26,393 bases of DNA, taken from contig JAPLNJ010000224.1 of the NCBI GenBank assembly GCA_026692885.1, forward strand, positions 1-26,393, written 5' to 3'. Shown here one piece after another: positions 17,701-23,770 of the stretch. Position 1 is the first letter of the stretch, and every line of letters begins with the position of its first letter. Source of the DNA: Planctomycetota bacterium. Its GTDB lineage: Bacteria > Planctomycetota > Planctomycetia > Pirellulales > Pirellulaceae. The translations under genes were made by a program, and so were the position numbers. The notes under the pieces are model-generated. The model did no database searches and was not told where the DNA came from. It worked only from the letters and a program-made list of their open reading frames with translations.

Positions 17701-20700
17701 GTAGGACTCGAAGGCGACGAACCGGCCGTCCGCACTCAGCGACGGTGAGCCGCTCCCATCATCGGCTTGCGTGCCATCGCTGGCCACGCTGACACGTTCG
17801 ACCGTGTGCTCCCGGCGATCGTACACAAAGACGTCGGAACTCAAATTCGTGTCGCCCGGCACCAGGTTCGACGCCCGGGACTGAAAGGCGACGAACCGGC
17901 CGTCCGCGCTCAACGATGGCGAATTACTTGAATCGTTGCCTTGCGTACCATCCCCGGCCCCGCTGACCCGTTCGATCGCTGCGCTCTCAACGTCGTAGAC
18001 GTAGATGTCGCGCACTTCATTCGTGTCGCCCAGCACCAAATTCGATGCACTGGAAGAAAACGCGACGAACCGACCGTTACTGCTCAACGACGGAGCGTCC
18101 CAGGCGAAGTCGCGGTCGTAGCCGTCAGCCGGCAATGCGGCAACGGCTCCCCCGAGGTCATCTCCTGAATCGTTCCCAGACAGCGTACTGTTAGTCACCT
18201 GGCTGTACCCGCCAAAATACGAGAAGATTCCTCCGCCACCTCCCGGGGCCACGTTGCGAGCAATCGTACTTCCGTAAACGTCCAAGGTCGCTTGGTTGCA
18301 CACGAACAGACCACCACCGCCGCTGCCTGACGCGGTGTTGCCCCAGATCGTGCTGGCCAGGACTTGCGTTTCACCACCCCACACGGCGATGCCACCGCCG
18401 GCTCCGGATGCCGAATTGTTCGCGATGCGACTGGTGTCCAATTCAAGGTTTCCCGCCGTAAGAATGCCGCCTCCGTCTTGCCCTGCGGAAGCAACGCCGC
18501 CCGTGACGCCCATCCTGCGCAGCACAAGCGTCGCACCCGGATAGACTTTGAACACGCGATCAAGGTTGATCGCGTCGATCGTGGTCGTCTGCGGGTCGTC
18601 GCCAAGGATCGTGACGTTGCCCACCACATCCAGGTCGCCGGTTGTCTCGTTCGACCAGGGAGCCGACGACTCTGGTGGCGAGCCGCCTTTAACCTGGGGC
18701 GGAAACGGAACAGTCGCATCGGGAATGGGCGGGAGACTCAGAGTGTACGTTCCGCTTTCCAGGATGATCATGCGCGCAGCCGGAGCGGCCGCGTTGGCCT
18801 CTTGAATGGCCGCCCGCAACGTCGTCCTCCCGGCGGCGTCCCTGGCGATCCCGTTCCCCCATTTGTCGTCCACGCCGTCGCTGAACGTGTTCACATAGAA
18901 CACCAACGGGTCTTCAATCTTTACCAAGAACTCGCCGATCAACTTCGCGGGTGCGAACAGCCCGTTCTGTCCGCGGACTTGCCCGTCAACCACGCTGATC
19001 GTGTAGCGGCCGAAATCCAAGACGTCCCAACTGCCGCCCGGCGCGGCCAGACGGTATGTCGCCGTGACCTCGGTGCCGTCGGCGTTGGCGTTCACCGAGC
19101 CGGGCACGAGTGTCACCGGCAACGAATCTTTCGGTCCCCATTGCCGCGTGACCGCCAGATCACCGTCGCCCAGGGCGGTCGTATCGATACCTTTGCGGTT
19201 CGTGTAACGCACCGTGATCAGATTGTCCACGCCGCCCGTTACCGTGATGTTCGCCGCGCTGACCAACTCGGTCCGCGGCGCAAAGGCATTTGAGTTCAGG
19301 GCCTGCAACGCGTTCAGGCGGCCCCCGGTGACCGTCAGGCCATTCGGTTCGGACAACGGGTCCACGCTCGACAGGATCGCCTGCCGCACTTCGGCCACGG
19401 TCGCGTCCGGCATCTCGGCCCACACGAGCGCCGCCACGCCCGCCACGTGCGGCGCGGCCATGCTGGTGCCGTTCGCCGTGCCGTACCGTCCGCCCGGCAA
19501 GGTGCTTAACACTCCGATGCCCGGGGCGGCCAAGTCCACGGTTGTCGCGCCGAAATTGCTGAAACTGGCGAACTCGTCGCGCGGGCCTGTCGCCGCGACC
19601 GCTATCACATTCTTCAGGTAGGATGGGTTTCCAACCCGTCCAGGGTCGGCGGATGAAAATTCCGCCCCACCGTAGCTGGCCGGATAGAACGGCTGGCGGT
19701 CGAGGTTGATCCCTTGGCCCAGAATGTTCCCGTTGCCGGCGGCCGCCACGAACAGGATGCCTGCCGCCCCCGCCTTGTCGATCGCCGTCCGCAATTCCGG
19801 CAGCGCACTGCCCGACTGGCCCCAACTGGCGTTGAGCACCCGCACGTTCTCGCCCCCGTCGGTCCGCATCATCGTGGCGTAGTTCACCGCCGCCACCGCG
19901 CTGGAGATCTGACCCTGGTTGCCGTCGTCCAGGAACTTCAGCACCATCAACGACGACCGCCAGTTGATGCCGGTCACACCCAGCCCGTTGTTGCCCATCG
20001 CGCCGATCGTCCCCGCTACGTGCGTGCCGTGCCCCAGCACGTCGCGCGGATCGTTGGGCGAGTATGGCTCGCCTGCCGATTGCCGGAAGTTCCAGCCGAA
20101 GAAGTCGTCGATGAAGCTGTTGTGGTCCGTGTCTACGCCGTCGGCCCAGCGGGGATCGGCCAGTAGGTCCTCGGCGTCAATGTACGTGTTGCCGTTCAAG
20201 TCGCGGACCCAAGCGGCATTGGCGGCATCGTTCAGGTCGTAGAACGTGATTCGCTTGTCGGCATCGACATCGGCCAGCTGGGACTTGAGCGCCGCGGGAA
20301 TCTCGCCCTGGTTGATCCAGATGTTCAGGTACAGGTCGGGATGCGTGACGTCGATCCCCGAATCGATTACGCCCACCACCACGTTCGTGCTGCCGGTGTT
20401 GATATCCCAGGCTTCCATTGCGTTGATGTCGGCATCCAGCGTCGCGCCGAACTGACCCTCGTTGTGCAGTCCGGTCAGCGAGGTGAAATCCGGATCGTTC
20501 GGCAGTTGCTGGCCGGACACAAGACTGTCCAATTCAAAGGAGGCCACCTGCGGATTGGCGGCCAGCGCCGCACGGACCGGATCGGACGGATCGGTCGGAT
20601 CAGACGGATCGGTCGGATCGATCGAAGCGGTCCGATCCGACGGATCTGTTGCAGCGGTCGAGCGCACCAGCACTTGGCCGGGCAAGCCCAAACCGCGCAG

Positions 20701-21081
20701 GACCTGGAAGTTGGCCTGGGCTGTGTCCAGCAACGGCTTGACGCCCCAGACCGATCCGGCCTGGGCCGTAGCGTCCGGGGTCAGGCGGACGATCCACTGG
20801 TCGACGTTCCCCACTGTGTCGCCGGCGCCGCCCGCCGCACCGATCGCCGCCGACAGCGTCCCGACTTCCCGCAGCTGCGGCCCGAACACCAGGCTGGGCA
20901 TCTGCCCAAACCAGGCGGGCGACACCGTCGCGTAGTCGCCAACGCTCAGACCGTCCAGAACCAGCCGCGATTCGAGTGCTTCAAATCGCCGCCACGACTG
21001 CCGACGGGCACGCAATCGCTTGTCTGCCAACCGACGCCCCAACCGCTGATGCTGCTTCCGCAGCCAAGCTCGCAGATGCAC
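11722..21081 (-). CDS. Giant exported subtilase with beta-helix, SdrD, PD40, FG-GAP, Ig and dockerin modules
   Basis: About 3119 residues from GTG 21081, chosen because AAGGAG (21089-21094) lies seven bases upstream; a GTG at 21105 would add eight residues. Order: LEPR-XLL-type export N-terminus (FEALESRLVL, 33-42); I9-like prodomain with a DPSDPTDPSDP slippage tract (145-168); S8 subtilase with Asp240 (VIDSGID), His351 (GHGTHVAG), Ser540 (GTSMAAP); CSLREA-like start (about 727); right-handed beta-helix (790-985 and 1387-1510) split by seven PD40-like units (990-1385); SdrD/Cna-B-like module 1 (1513-1625 and 2037-2056) split by seven more PD40-like units (1628-2035); module 2 (2058-2170); module 3 (2175-2265, 2632-2652) enclosing seven FG-GAP/VCBS units (2285-2620); two cadherin/Ig-like modules (2660-2882); a Big-type module; dockerin with two DxDxNG-type loops (about 2997-3060). 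Probably a secreted or cell-surface protease anchored through dockerin; substrate unknown. Confidence 0.92.
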   Translation of the reverse strand: MHLRAWLRKQHQRLGRRLADKRLRARRQSWRRFEALESRLVLDGLSVGDYATVSPAWFGQMPSLVFGPQLREVGTLSAAIGAAGGAGDTVGNVDQWIVRLTPDATAQAGSVWGVKPLLDTAQANFQVLRGLGLPGQVLVRSTAATDPSDRTASIDPTDPSDPTDPSDPVRAALAANPQVASFELDSLVSGQQLPNDPDFTSLTGLHNEGQFGATLDADINAMEAWDINTGSTNVVVGVIDSGIDVTHPDLYLNIWINQGEIPAALKSQLADVDADKRITFYDLNDAANAAWVRDLNGNTYIDAEDLLADPRWADGVDTDHNSFIDDFFGWNFRQSAGEPYSPNDPRDVLGHGTHVAGTIGAMGNNGLGVTGINWRSSLMVLKFLDDGNQGQISSAVAAVNYATMMRTDGGENVRVLNASWGQSGSALPELRTAIDKAGAAGILFVAAAGNGNILGQGINLDRQPFYPASYGGAEFSSADPGRVGNPSYLKNVIAVAATGPRDEFASFSNFGATTVDLAAPGIGVLSTLPGGRYGTANGTSMAAPHVAGVAALVWAEMPDATVAEVRQAILSSVDPLSEPNGLTVTGGRLNALQALNSNAFAPRTELVSAANITVTGGVDNLITVRYTNRKGIDTTALGDGDLAVTRQWGPKDSLPVTLVPGSVNANADGTEVTATYRLAAPGGSWDVLDFGRYTISVVDGQVRGQNGLFAPAKLIGEFLVKIEDPLVFYVNTFSDGVDDKWGNGIARDAAGRTTLRAAIQEANAAAPAARMIILESGTYTLSLPPIPDATVPFPPQVKGGSPPESSAPWSNETTGDLDVVGNVTILGDDPQTTTIDAINLDRVFKVYPGATLVLRRMGVTGGVASAGQDGGGILTAGNLELDTSRIANNSASGAGGGIAVWGGETQVLASTIWGNTASGSGGGGLFVCNQATLDVYGSTIARNVAPGGGGGIFSYFGGYSQVTNSTLSGNDSGDDLGGAVAALPADGYDRDFAWDAPSLSSNGRFVAFSSSASNLVLGDTNEVRDIYVYDVESAAIERVSGAGDGTQGNDSSNSPSLSADGRFVAFQSRASNLVPGDTNLSSDVFVYDRREHTVERVSVASDGTQADDGSGSPSLSADGRFVAFESYASNLVPGDANFDSDIFVYDRQDHTVERVSVASNGEEGNAWSGKPCLSANGRFVAFTSSASNLASENVNGADGIFVYDRQEHMVQRVGVTSDGWEAALPIHSPLLSADGRFVGFESDASNLVPGDTNGTTDVFVYDRQTSQVERVSLANDQTEGNGSSVDPSLSADGRFVAFTSSASNLVPRDANGKTDIFLYDRQNDDVQRVSLANDGTEANNWNILSSLSADGQSVAFDSDASNLVPGRTNGRTAMLVYDRQNNVVDFTCFIDANPVFLESDTLAENRGSEAISGPIETHNSLYFRNTATRNVPHDLGHGTISLGYNLAYSADWYFQPRNGDRIYPNSIGTDWSFGPLQDNGGPTWTHALLDSYNPAIDVGDPAEYPNTDQRGIARPQDGDGNRLSKRDIGAFEAFDAEIYGTVFQDLDRDGQRDPNEPGLPGQTVYIDADKNSKYGVGEQASTTKTDDTSTTVFVEQGDFSFSQLPPATYSLALDLVTGWSQTFAPTERVSVGQYGSQATSSSYSSSLSADGQFVAFDSSAQDLVSGDTNGDNDVFVHDRQNQTTELVSAAEDGSPGNGGSYESSLSANGRFVAFTSLASNLVPGDTTGTWDIFVCDRQDGSVERVSVASDGTAGNDRSYSPSLSADGRFVAFESDASNLVPGDTNATTDVFVYDRQNHSVERVSLASDAAEGNDWSSGSSLSAGGRFVGFTSAASNLVSGDTNQTWDVFVYDRQDRSVERVSASSEGAEGNDCSEAPSLSSDGRFIAFISAASNFVPGDTNGLIDVFVYDRGKHSIERVVVANDGTELNHLREAPSLSADGRFVAFYSVLSNGVGPDTSGIKVALIYDRENHSIERAGVVDASANADQYISWDPALSADGRFLAFQSNESNLVPNDSNGMPDIFVSTNRNAAGAGSHTIALYAGQSFSGVDFGLVPNPGEIRGRCFIDGIANGVYDPGETGQLGWTVFLDANANGQLDSGELTALTDADGKYAFANLSAEQEYRVTLVLQSGYTTVLPTASSLGVWKVYLPAGGKLPDRDFGVRPVQTTGQSENAVVQGRVFVDRNGNGRQDPGEPGIAGATVFLDLNDDGAWQFNERRLISASNDPNTAGVDETGEYAFDHLGNRPYTVRVLDVPQQRQTAPVGNSFTKRVYSLAVQGNPLGSPQDVAVADFNNDGFPDLATAIYDRNAVSLLPNDGHGNFPAAPIEISLEPQGYGPVAVLAGDFNGRGGIDLAVVNSLSSKVTILLDFDGTHFASVQYVAVGTMPNAVASGDLDGDGDLDLIVTNEANNTLSVLRNDGHGAFTADAARLPVGNHPFAVVVGDFNQDHRPDLAVADFGTNPKDSDLGDVRVLLANGNGSFLPAQLACQVGFGPAALVAADLNGDQYLDLAVANFLSDTVTVCQGAGDGTFQAVATLSGGQGPMDLEVADLENDGDLDLLVTNGKSKTVGILRNQLSQGTFKFEPAESFGTADFPGASRISVAAADLDHNGTRDLVVVNSQQNSVTVNLNAIGGGAQRLALNGVDAVQAVNFAFQSVNSPPTLNAIVDPSAINEDAGEQLISLSGISAGLGDTQPLQVTANSDQPGLIATVTVDYTSPTTIGALRFAPLPDQSGRAVITVTVTDGGLDGDLSTTADNGTASRSFTVTVQPLNDPPTLDPLPASVFVGPDFPGQTVPLTGITAGGGESQPVRVTAATTNPTWIKDLAVAYSGTGSTATLSFRPLAQANGFALITVTVTDGGLDNDLSTAGDNLSYSRTLAVLSGSNVNPFPTVTINQASDQPDPTNVVPVRFSVVFSEAVSGFVAEDVTLAGTAPGTLVAVVRGSGTTYEVEVSGMTDTGTVIASLAAGVVQTETGNPNQASTSTDSQITYTPWHNAANPCDLDGNGRVEALDVLTLINYINAHPGQTNLPAPPAGVHPLYDVDHSGGCSASDVLLVINFINSHPAVGTAEGEGTEVVVASGIGATPAAPERSELLAAEWDGLLTDLARDVARVWQGTHP
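13240..14226 (-). repeat. Seven FG-GAP/VCBS-like calcium-loop repeats within the giant gene
   Basis: Seven segments carry DxNxDG-type loops followed by DLAV-like strands: ADFNNDGFPDLA, GDFNGRGGIDLAV, GDLDGDGDLDLIV, GDFNQDHRPDLAV, ADLNGDQYLDLAV, ADLENDGDLDLLV, ADLDHNGTRDLVV. Seven units fit one complete integrin-alpha-type beta-propeller. They lie between the penultimate and last strands of an SdrD-like module. Confidence 0.85.
14980..16155 (-). repeat. PD40-like tandem array 2 (seven units, 58-residue period)
   Basis: Seven units of the form SLSADGRFVAF...SNLVPGDTN...VFVYDRQ...ERVS. Five successive intervals are exactly 58 residues (174 bases) and one is 59. Flanks are GWSQTFAP before and GSHTIALYAGQSFSGVDFG after, which would be contiguous in an ordinary SdrD/Cna-B module. 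Confidence 0.9.
16926..18099 (-). repeat. PD40-like tandem array 1 (seven units, exact 174-bp period)
   Basis: Seven units of the same 58-residue consensus as array 2. The period is exact: homologous proline/serine codons fall at 18093, 17919 and 17049 (six periods of 174). The array interrupts a beta-helix domain, which resumes with FIDANPVFLESDTLAENRG. The last unit is cut short after VYDRQNNVV. Confidence 0.9.
20577..20632. repeat. Short tandem repeat in the subtilase prodomain
   Basis: Reiterated CGGATCGGACGGATCGGT-like units encode the DPTDPSDPTDPSDP run. They sit between QVLVRS and VRAALAANPQVASFELD, which would otherwise be adjacent in the I9-like prodomain. Likely replication slippage. 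Confidence 0.75.
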
Positions 21082-21131
21082 GGAGTGCTCCTTTTTAGAT
21101 TCCACAAAAGGCCAATTCGGACGATCAGGAA

Positions 21132-21157
21132 CCGGTGGCTAGCGCCATTCCGCTCAC
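21132..21157. repeat. Second copy of the 26-base dispersed repeat unit
   Basis: Near identical to 9815-9840 in the same orientation, located just upstream of the giant gene start. Confidence 0.75.
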
Positions 21158-21267
21158 CTATTTCTCGCACGATGCTAAGTCCAAGAGTCGGCTCCCTTCC
21201 CCATAAGCGGATGTGATTGTATCTGTTCTGTTGTGGCAAGCAACGTCTTGGGGGGAATTGCTTGTAG

Positions 21268-21287
21268 GTCAGCCTTTCCAGGCTGAC
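21268..21287. repeat. Perfect 8-bp hairpin (GTCAGCCT-ttcc-AGGCTGAC)
   Basis: A perfect stem with a four-base loop, 56 bases beyond the stop of the GH71/99-like gene. It resembles short intergenic hairpins that recur in planctomycete genomes (recollection, not checked). Confidence 0.7.
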
Positions 21288-21342
21288 ATATCCCGCCGTC
21301 CTGCTCCTGCCGCTTGACGCGGACCGCGCAGAATCGAGGCTT

Positions 21343-23133
21343 TCAATCAGCGGCGTAGCGGTACATGAAGCGGCCTTCCGGAGCGACGTCGCCGCTGAGG
21401 TAGAAGTCCATGATGTCGCCGGGCACCTGCTGGTTGTCCGCCCACTTGAAATGGATGGACAGCGGCTTCGCGTTCTGCGGGAGGCCGAGGGCCAAACGTG
21501 GAATCGCCGCTTGAAACTCGTGGCCCTGGACTCGGTACGATACTTTGGCTGTAGCTTTCCAGCTCCAAGCGCCGGTGTTCTGCTCAAGCCACGTGGTAGC
21601 GTCGCTTTCGACCTGACGGTTCAAGATGAAATCATAGCCCTGCCAGCCCGTGGATGGGTCGCCGTCCGCATCGATCAGCAACCACATCCAGTTGCGGTCG
21701 GTGTGCGGCGTGATCGGCTGGCTCGTGCGGACGTAGAAGTAGAGCATCTGGGCATCTCGGGCCACCTTGCAGGCCACGAAATCGTTGCGGCCAGTTTGGT
21801 TCGTGTAGTGCAGGCCGTCGGCGCCAGCCCAATCGCGCGGGAGAGTCTCGTTGACATGGTCGGCGAACTCGGGGCCGACGTCTTTCCAGGGCTCGAAGCC
21901 GGCCTCCAGCCTAATCGTAACGGGGGCGGAAGCCTGCGGCAGCGGTGGCACACCTTTGTACCGCCGGACGTTGGCCAGCATTTGCCAGTAGTAGTTGTCC
22001 AGGTGGCCGCCTGTCATCGGTTCGATGTCGCGGCTGTACTCCTCGGTGAACTGGTCCACGAACGTCAGGGGACCCTTGGGATTGCCCCAGCGGCCGGCGA
22101 TCCACTCGTTCCAGCCGGTGACCATCACGAAGGGCGGCGCCAGCTCCTGGGCCCGTTTCCACTGCTCCGCAAAGTTATGGCCGTGGTTGATCGCGCCGGG
22201 CGCGGTATCCTGTTGACCATCGTGGAAGCTCCGGCCGCGGGCGTTTCCGTCGCTCATGTTGGTGGGCAGGCCGTCGGAGATCTTCAGATTCTGAGCTACG
22301 GCCACGTTGACTTGCTCGGGGCGCTGCGGGTCGTCCGTGTAACCGTAGACCTGCGGGTAGGCGGTCTCCCAGTGCCAAGCGTAGGGCGTGTTGACAATCG
22401 TGAACGGCCAGTGGGCGCGGCGGAGCGTGAAGAACTTCTGCAGCTCGGCATCGGCCTGCTGAGGATCGCAGACCAGCAGCGGCTTGCCCCGCCAGCGGAA
22501 CCACAGATCCGGATAGAGGCCAGGCTTGTAGAGGTCCTCGTAGATCTGCCGGGCTGTTTTCCCGGCCTCGGTGTTGACCATAAAGGCGAACTGGGGGGTG
22601 TTGCCGCCCTCGCGGCGGATCTGCTGGAAGACTTCGCAGAGTTTCAGATACTGCTCGCGATAGGTAACGGTGTTGGTGGCGTCGAAGATCAGCGTATCGA
22701 TGCCGGCATCGGCCAGCAGGATCGCGTGGCGGCGGAGCACCCATGGGTCCGTGGCGAGATAGTAGCCGTAGAGCGGTTCGCCCCAATAATGAGACGTGCC
22801 GATCTTGCCCCACAGCGGCGAGTCGGGCTTCTGGATCGCATCGGAATCGGCCTGCAGGATCCGCGCGACGTCGTACGGCCCCTTCCAGTTCGGGCTGCTA
22901 TTGTGACGCTCGTTCAGCCACAGGAAATAAAAGATGCCCACGAACCGGTCAGATCGCGGCGGGCCGGCCTCCTCGGGCGTGGGAAGTTTCCGACCCAGCG
23001 CATCGACCGCTGGCCAGGGTACGCCGAGGATGGTGCTGGTCGGAGGATTCTGGGCGTGAGCCATCGCGGGGGCGGACAGGATGATCCACAGCAACAATGT
23101 GGCAGAGCGGCGGTTCTTCATGGGAGTGCTCAT
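21343..23133 (-). CDS. Secreted GH71/99-like glycosidase with CBM9-like C-terminal domain
   Basis: A 596-residue protein with a Sec signal peptide (residues 1-28, ATLLLWIILSAPAMAHA). The catalytic-type domain runs to about residue 400 and includes FVGIFYFLWLNE near the start, ADAGIDTLIFDATN, and GWNEWIAGRWG near 338. These are features of the (beta/alpha)8 GH71/GH99/WbsX-like group; the exact family is not certain. From about 406 to the end, an EPWKDVGPEF segment, FYVRTSQPITPH and WMWLLIDADGDPSTGWQGYD are typical of CBM9-like sugar-binding domains. It probably cleaves an alpha-linked polysaccharide outside the cell. An alternative ATG at 23121 would shorten the signal by four residues; neither start has a strong ribosome site. 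It is 262 bases upstream of the giant gene on the same strand. Confidence 0.75.
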   Translation of the reverse strand: MSTPMKNRRSATLLLWIILSAPAMAHAQNPPTSTILGVPWPAVDALGRKLPTPEEAGPPRSDRFVGIFYFLWLNERHNSSPNWKGPYDVARILQADSDAIQKPDSPLWGKIGTSHYWGEPLYGYYLATDPWVLRRHAILLADAGIDTLIFDATNTVTYREQYLKLCEVFQQIRREGGNTPQFAFMVNTEAGKTARQIYEDLYKPGLYPDLWFRWRGKPLLVCDPQQADAELQKFFTLRRAHWPFTIVNTPYAWHWETAYPQVYGYTDDPQRPEQVNVAVAQNLKISDGLPTNMSDGNARGRSFHDGQQDTAPGAINHGHNFAEQWKRAQELAPPFVMVTGWNEWIAGRWGNPKGPLTFVDQFTEEYSRDIEPMTGGHLDNYYWQMLANVRRYKGVPPLPQASAPVTIRLEAGFEPWKDVGPEFADHVNETLPRDWAGADGLHYTNQTGRNDFVACKVARDAQMLYFYVRTSQPITPHTDRNWMWLLIDADGDPSTGWQGYDFILNRQVESDATTWLEQNTGAWSWKATAKVSYRVQGHEFQAAIPRLALGLPQNAKPLSIHFKWADNQQVPGDIMDFYLSGDVAPEGRFMYRYAAD

Positions 23134-23398
23134 TCGGGTAACGCTTGTGGGGTTCGTGCAGTCCTGGTACTGCCGACACTACTCGGGGCACAGAATAGCC
23201 AAGCCGCTCGCAGTCTTCCAGTGGGCACGCCGACCCCCGCGCTCCTGCTAGAATGCCCGCGGTCCGGCGTGCCGCCTCGTAGAGCGGAAGTCCAATCGCC
23301 GGGGATCCAGCACTTGGGCACGTTCCCCACCGTCTGCAGACGATATAGAATGCGACCGGGGGAAAGAGCCACTGCGGTGAATATCTTCACGCCTCTCT

Positions 23399-23566
23399 CG
23401 TTCCCACGCTCCGAGGCTGTGAAAAAATGTGCGAACACGATTCGCGGTAGGGTGGGCCAAGTAATCGCGGCCCACCAATTCCAAGGAAAAGGCCTTGCTT
23501 GCGACGGTGGGCCGCGAGTACTTGGCCCACCCTACGATTTTTTCACAGCCTCTCCGCGTGGGAACG
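23399..23566. mobile_element. MITE-like inverted-repeat element (168 bp)
   Basis: The left arm 23399-23476 and right arm 23506-23566 are inverted copies. They share CGTTCCCACGC, GAGGCTGTGAAAAAAT, GTAGGGTGGGCCAAGTA and TCGCGGCCCACC, with a 17-base insertion in the left arm. The central 29 bases are unpaired. No coding capacity and no obvious target duplication. Confidence 0.75.
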
Positions 23567-23643
23567 CAAGTGTTTTGACGCTCCGCGTCGTCTGCCCAAT
23601 GACGCAGAGCGTCCGTGGCTTGCGTTCCGACGCAGAGCGTCGG
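23561..23643. repeat. Nested hairpins built on GGAACGCAAG and GACGCAGAGCGTC
   Basis: GGAACGCAAG (23561-23570) pairs with CTTGCGTTCC (23619-23628). Between them GACGCTCCGCGTC and GACGCAGAGCGTC are mutually complementary. A further CCGACGCAGAGCGTCGG dyad follows directly. It overlaps the right end of the adjacent element, suggesting one repeat inserted into or abutting another. Confidence 0.65.
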
Positions 23644-23770
23644 AACGGCAGTGTCGGCATGGTGACCGAGTTCGCTCGCTATTACGAACGCTTCCCGCAG
23701 ACCTAGGAACAGGGCTTGTTGGCGTGCTAATGTCTCGGCTGGACCGGAAAGATTCACTTGGGAGAGCAAA

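Larger units (their letters stand above)
21106..21342. other. Intergenic region upstream of the giant gene
   Basis: Holds the promoter side of the giant gene and the 3' side of the GH71/99-like gene (both minus). It contains a copy of the dispersed unit (21132-21157) and a hairpin at 21268-21287 whose 8-bp arms (GTCAGCCT/AGGCTGAC) enclose a TTCC loop. The hairpin has no T-run on either strand, so I do not call it a terminator. No gene. Confidence 0.5.
23134..23770. other. Repeat-rich intergenic region
   Basis: About 640 bases between divergently oriented genes. Frames open here are shadows or repeat sequence. It holds the inverted-repeat element 23399-23566 and a second hairpin-rich segment 23561-23643. 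GGGAG at 23760-23764 is the ribosome site of the next gene. No coding gene is supported. Confidence 0.6.

Noticed and set aside
14980..18099. Regularly spaced repeats that could suggest a CRISPR array
   Set aside because: The 174-base period lies in a continuous coding frame with a clear protein repeat; there are no short identical repeats with unique spacers.
21451..23706. 751-codon plus-strand open frame
   Set aside because: It is antisense to the secreted GH71/99-like gene with its signal peptide and continues into repeats. Its openness reflects GC-rich codon bias.
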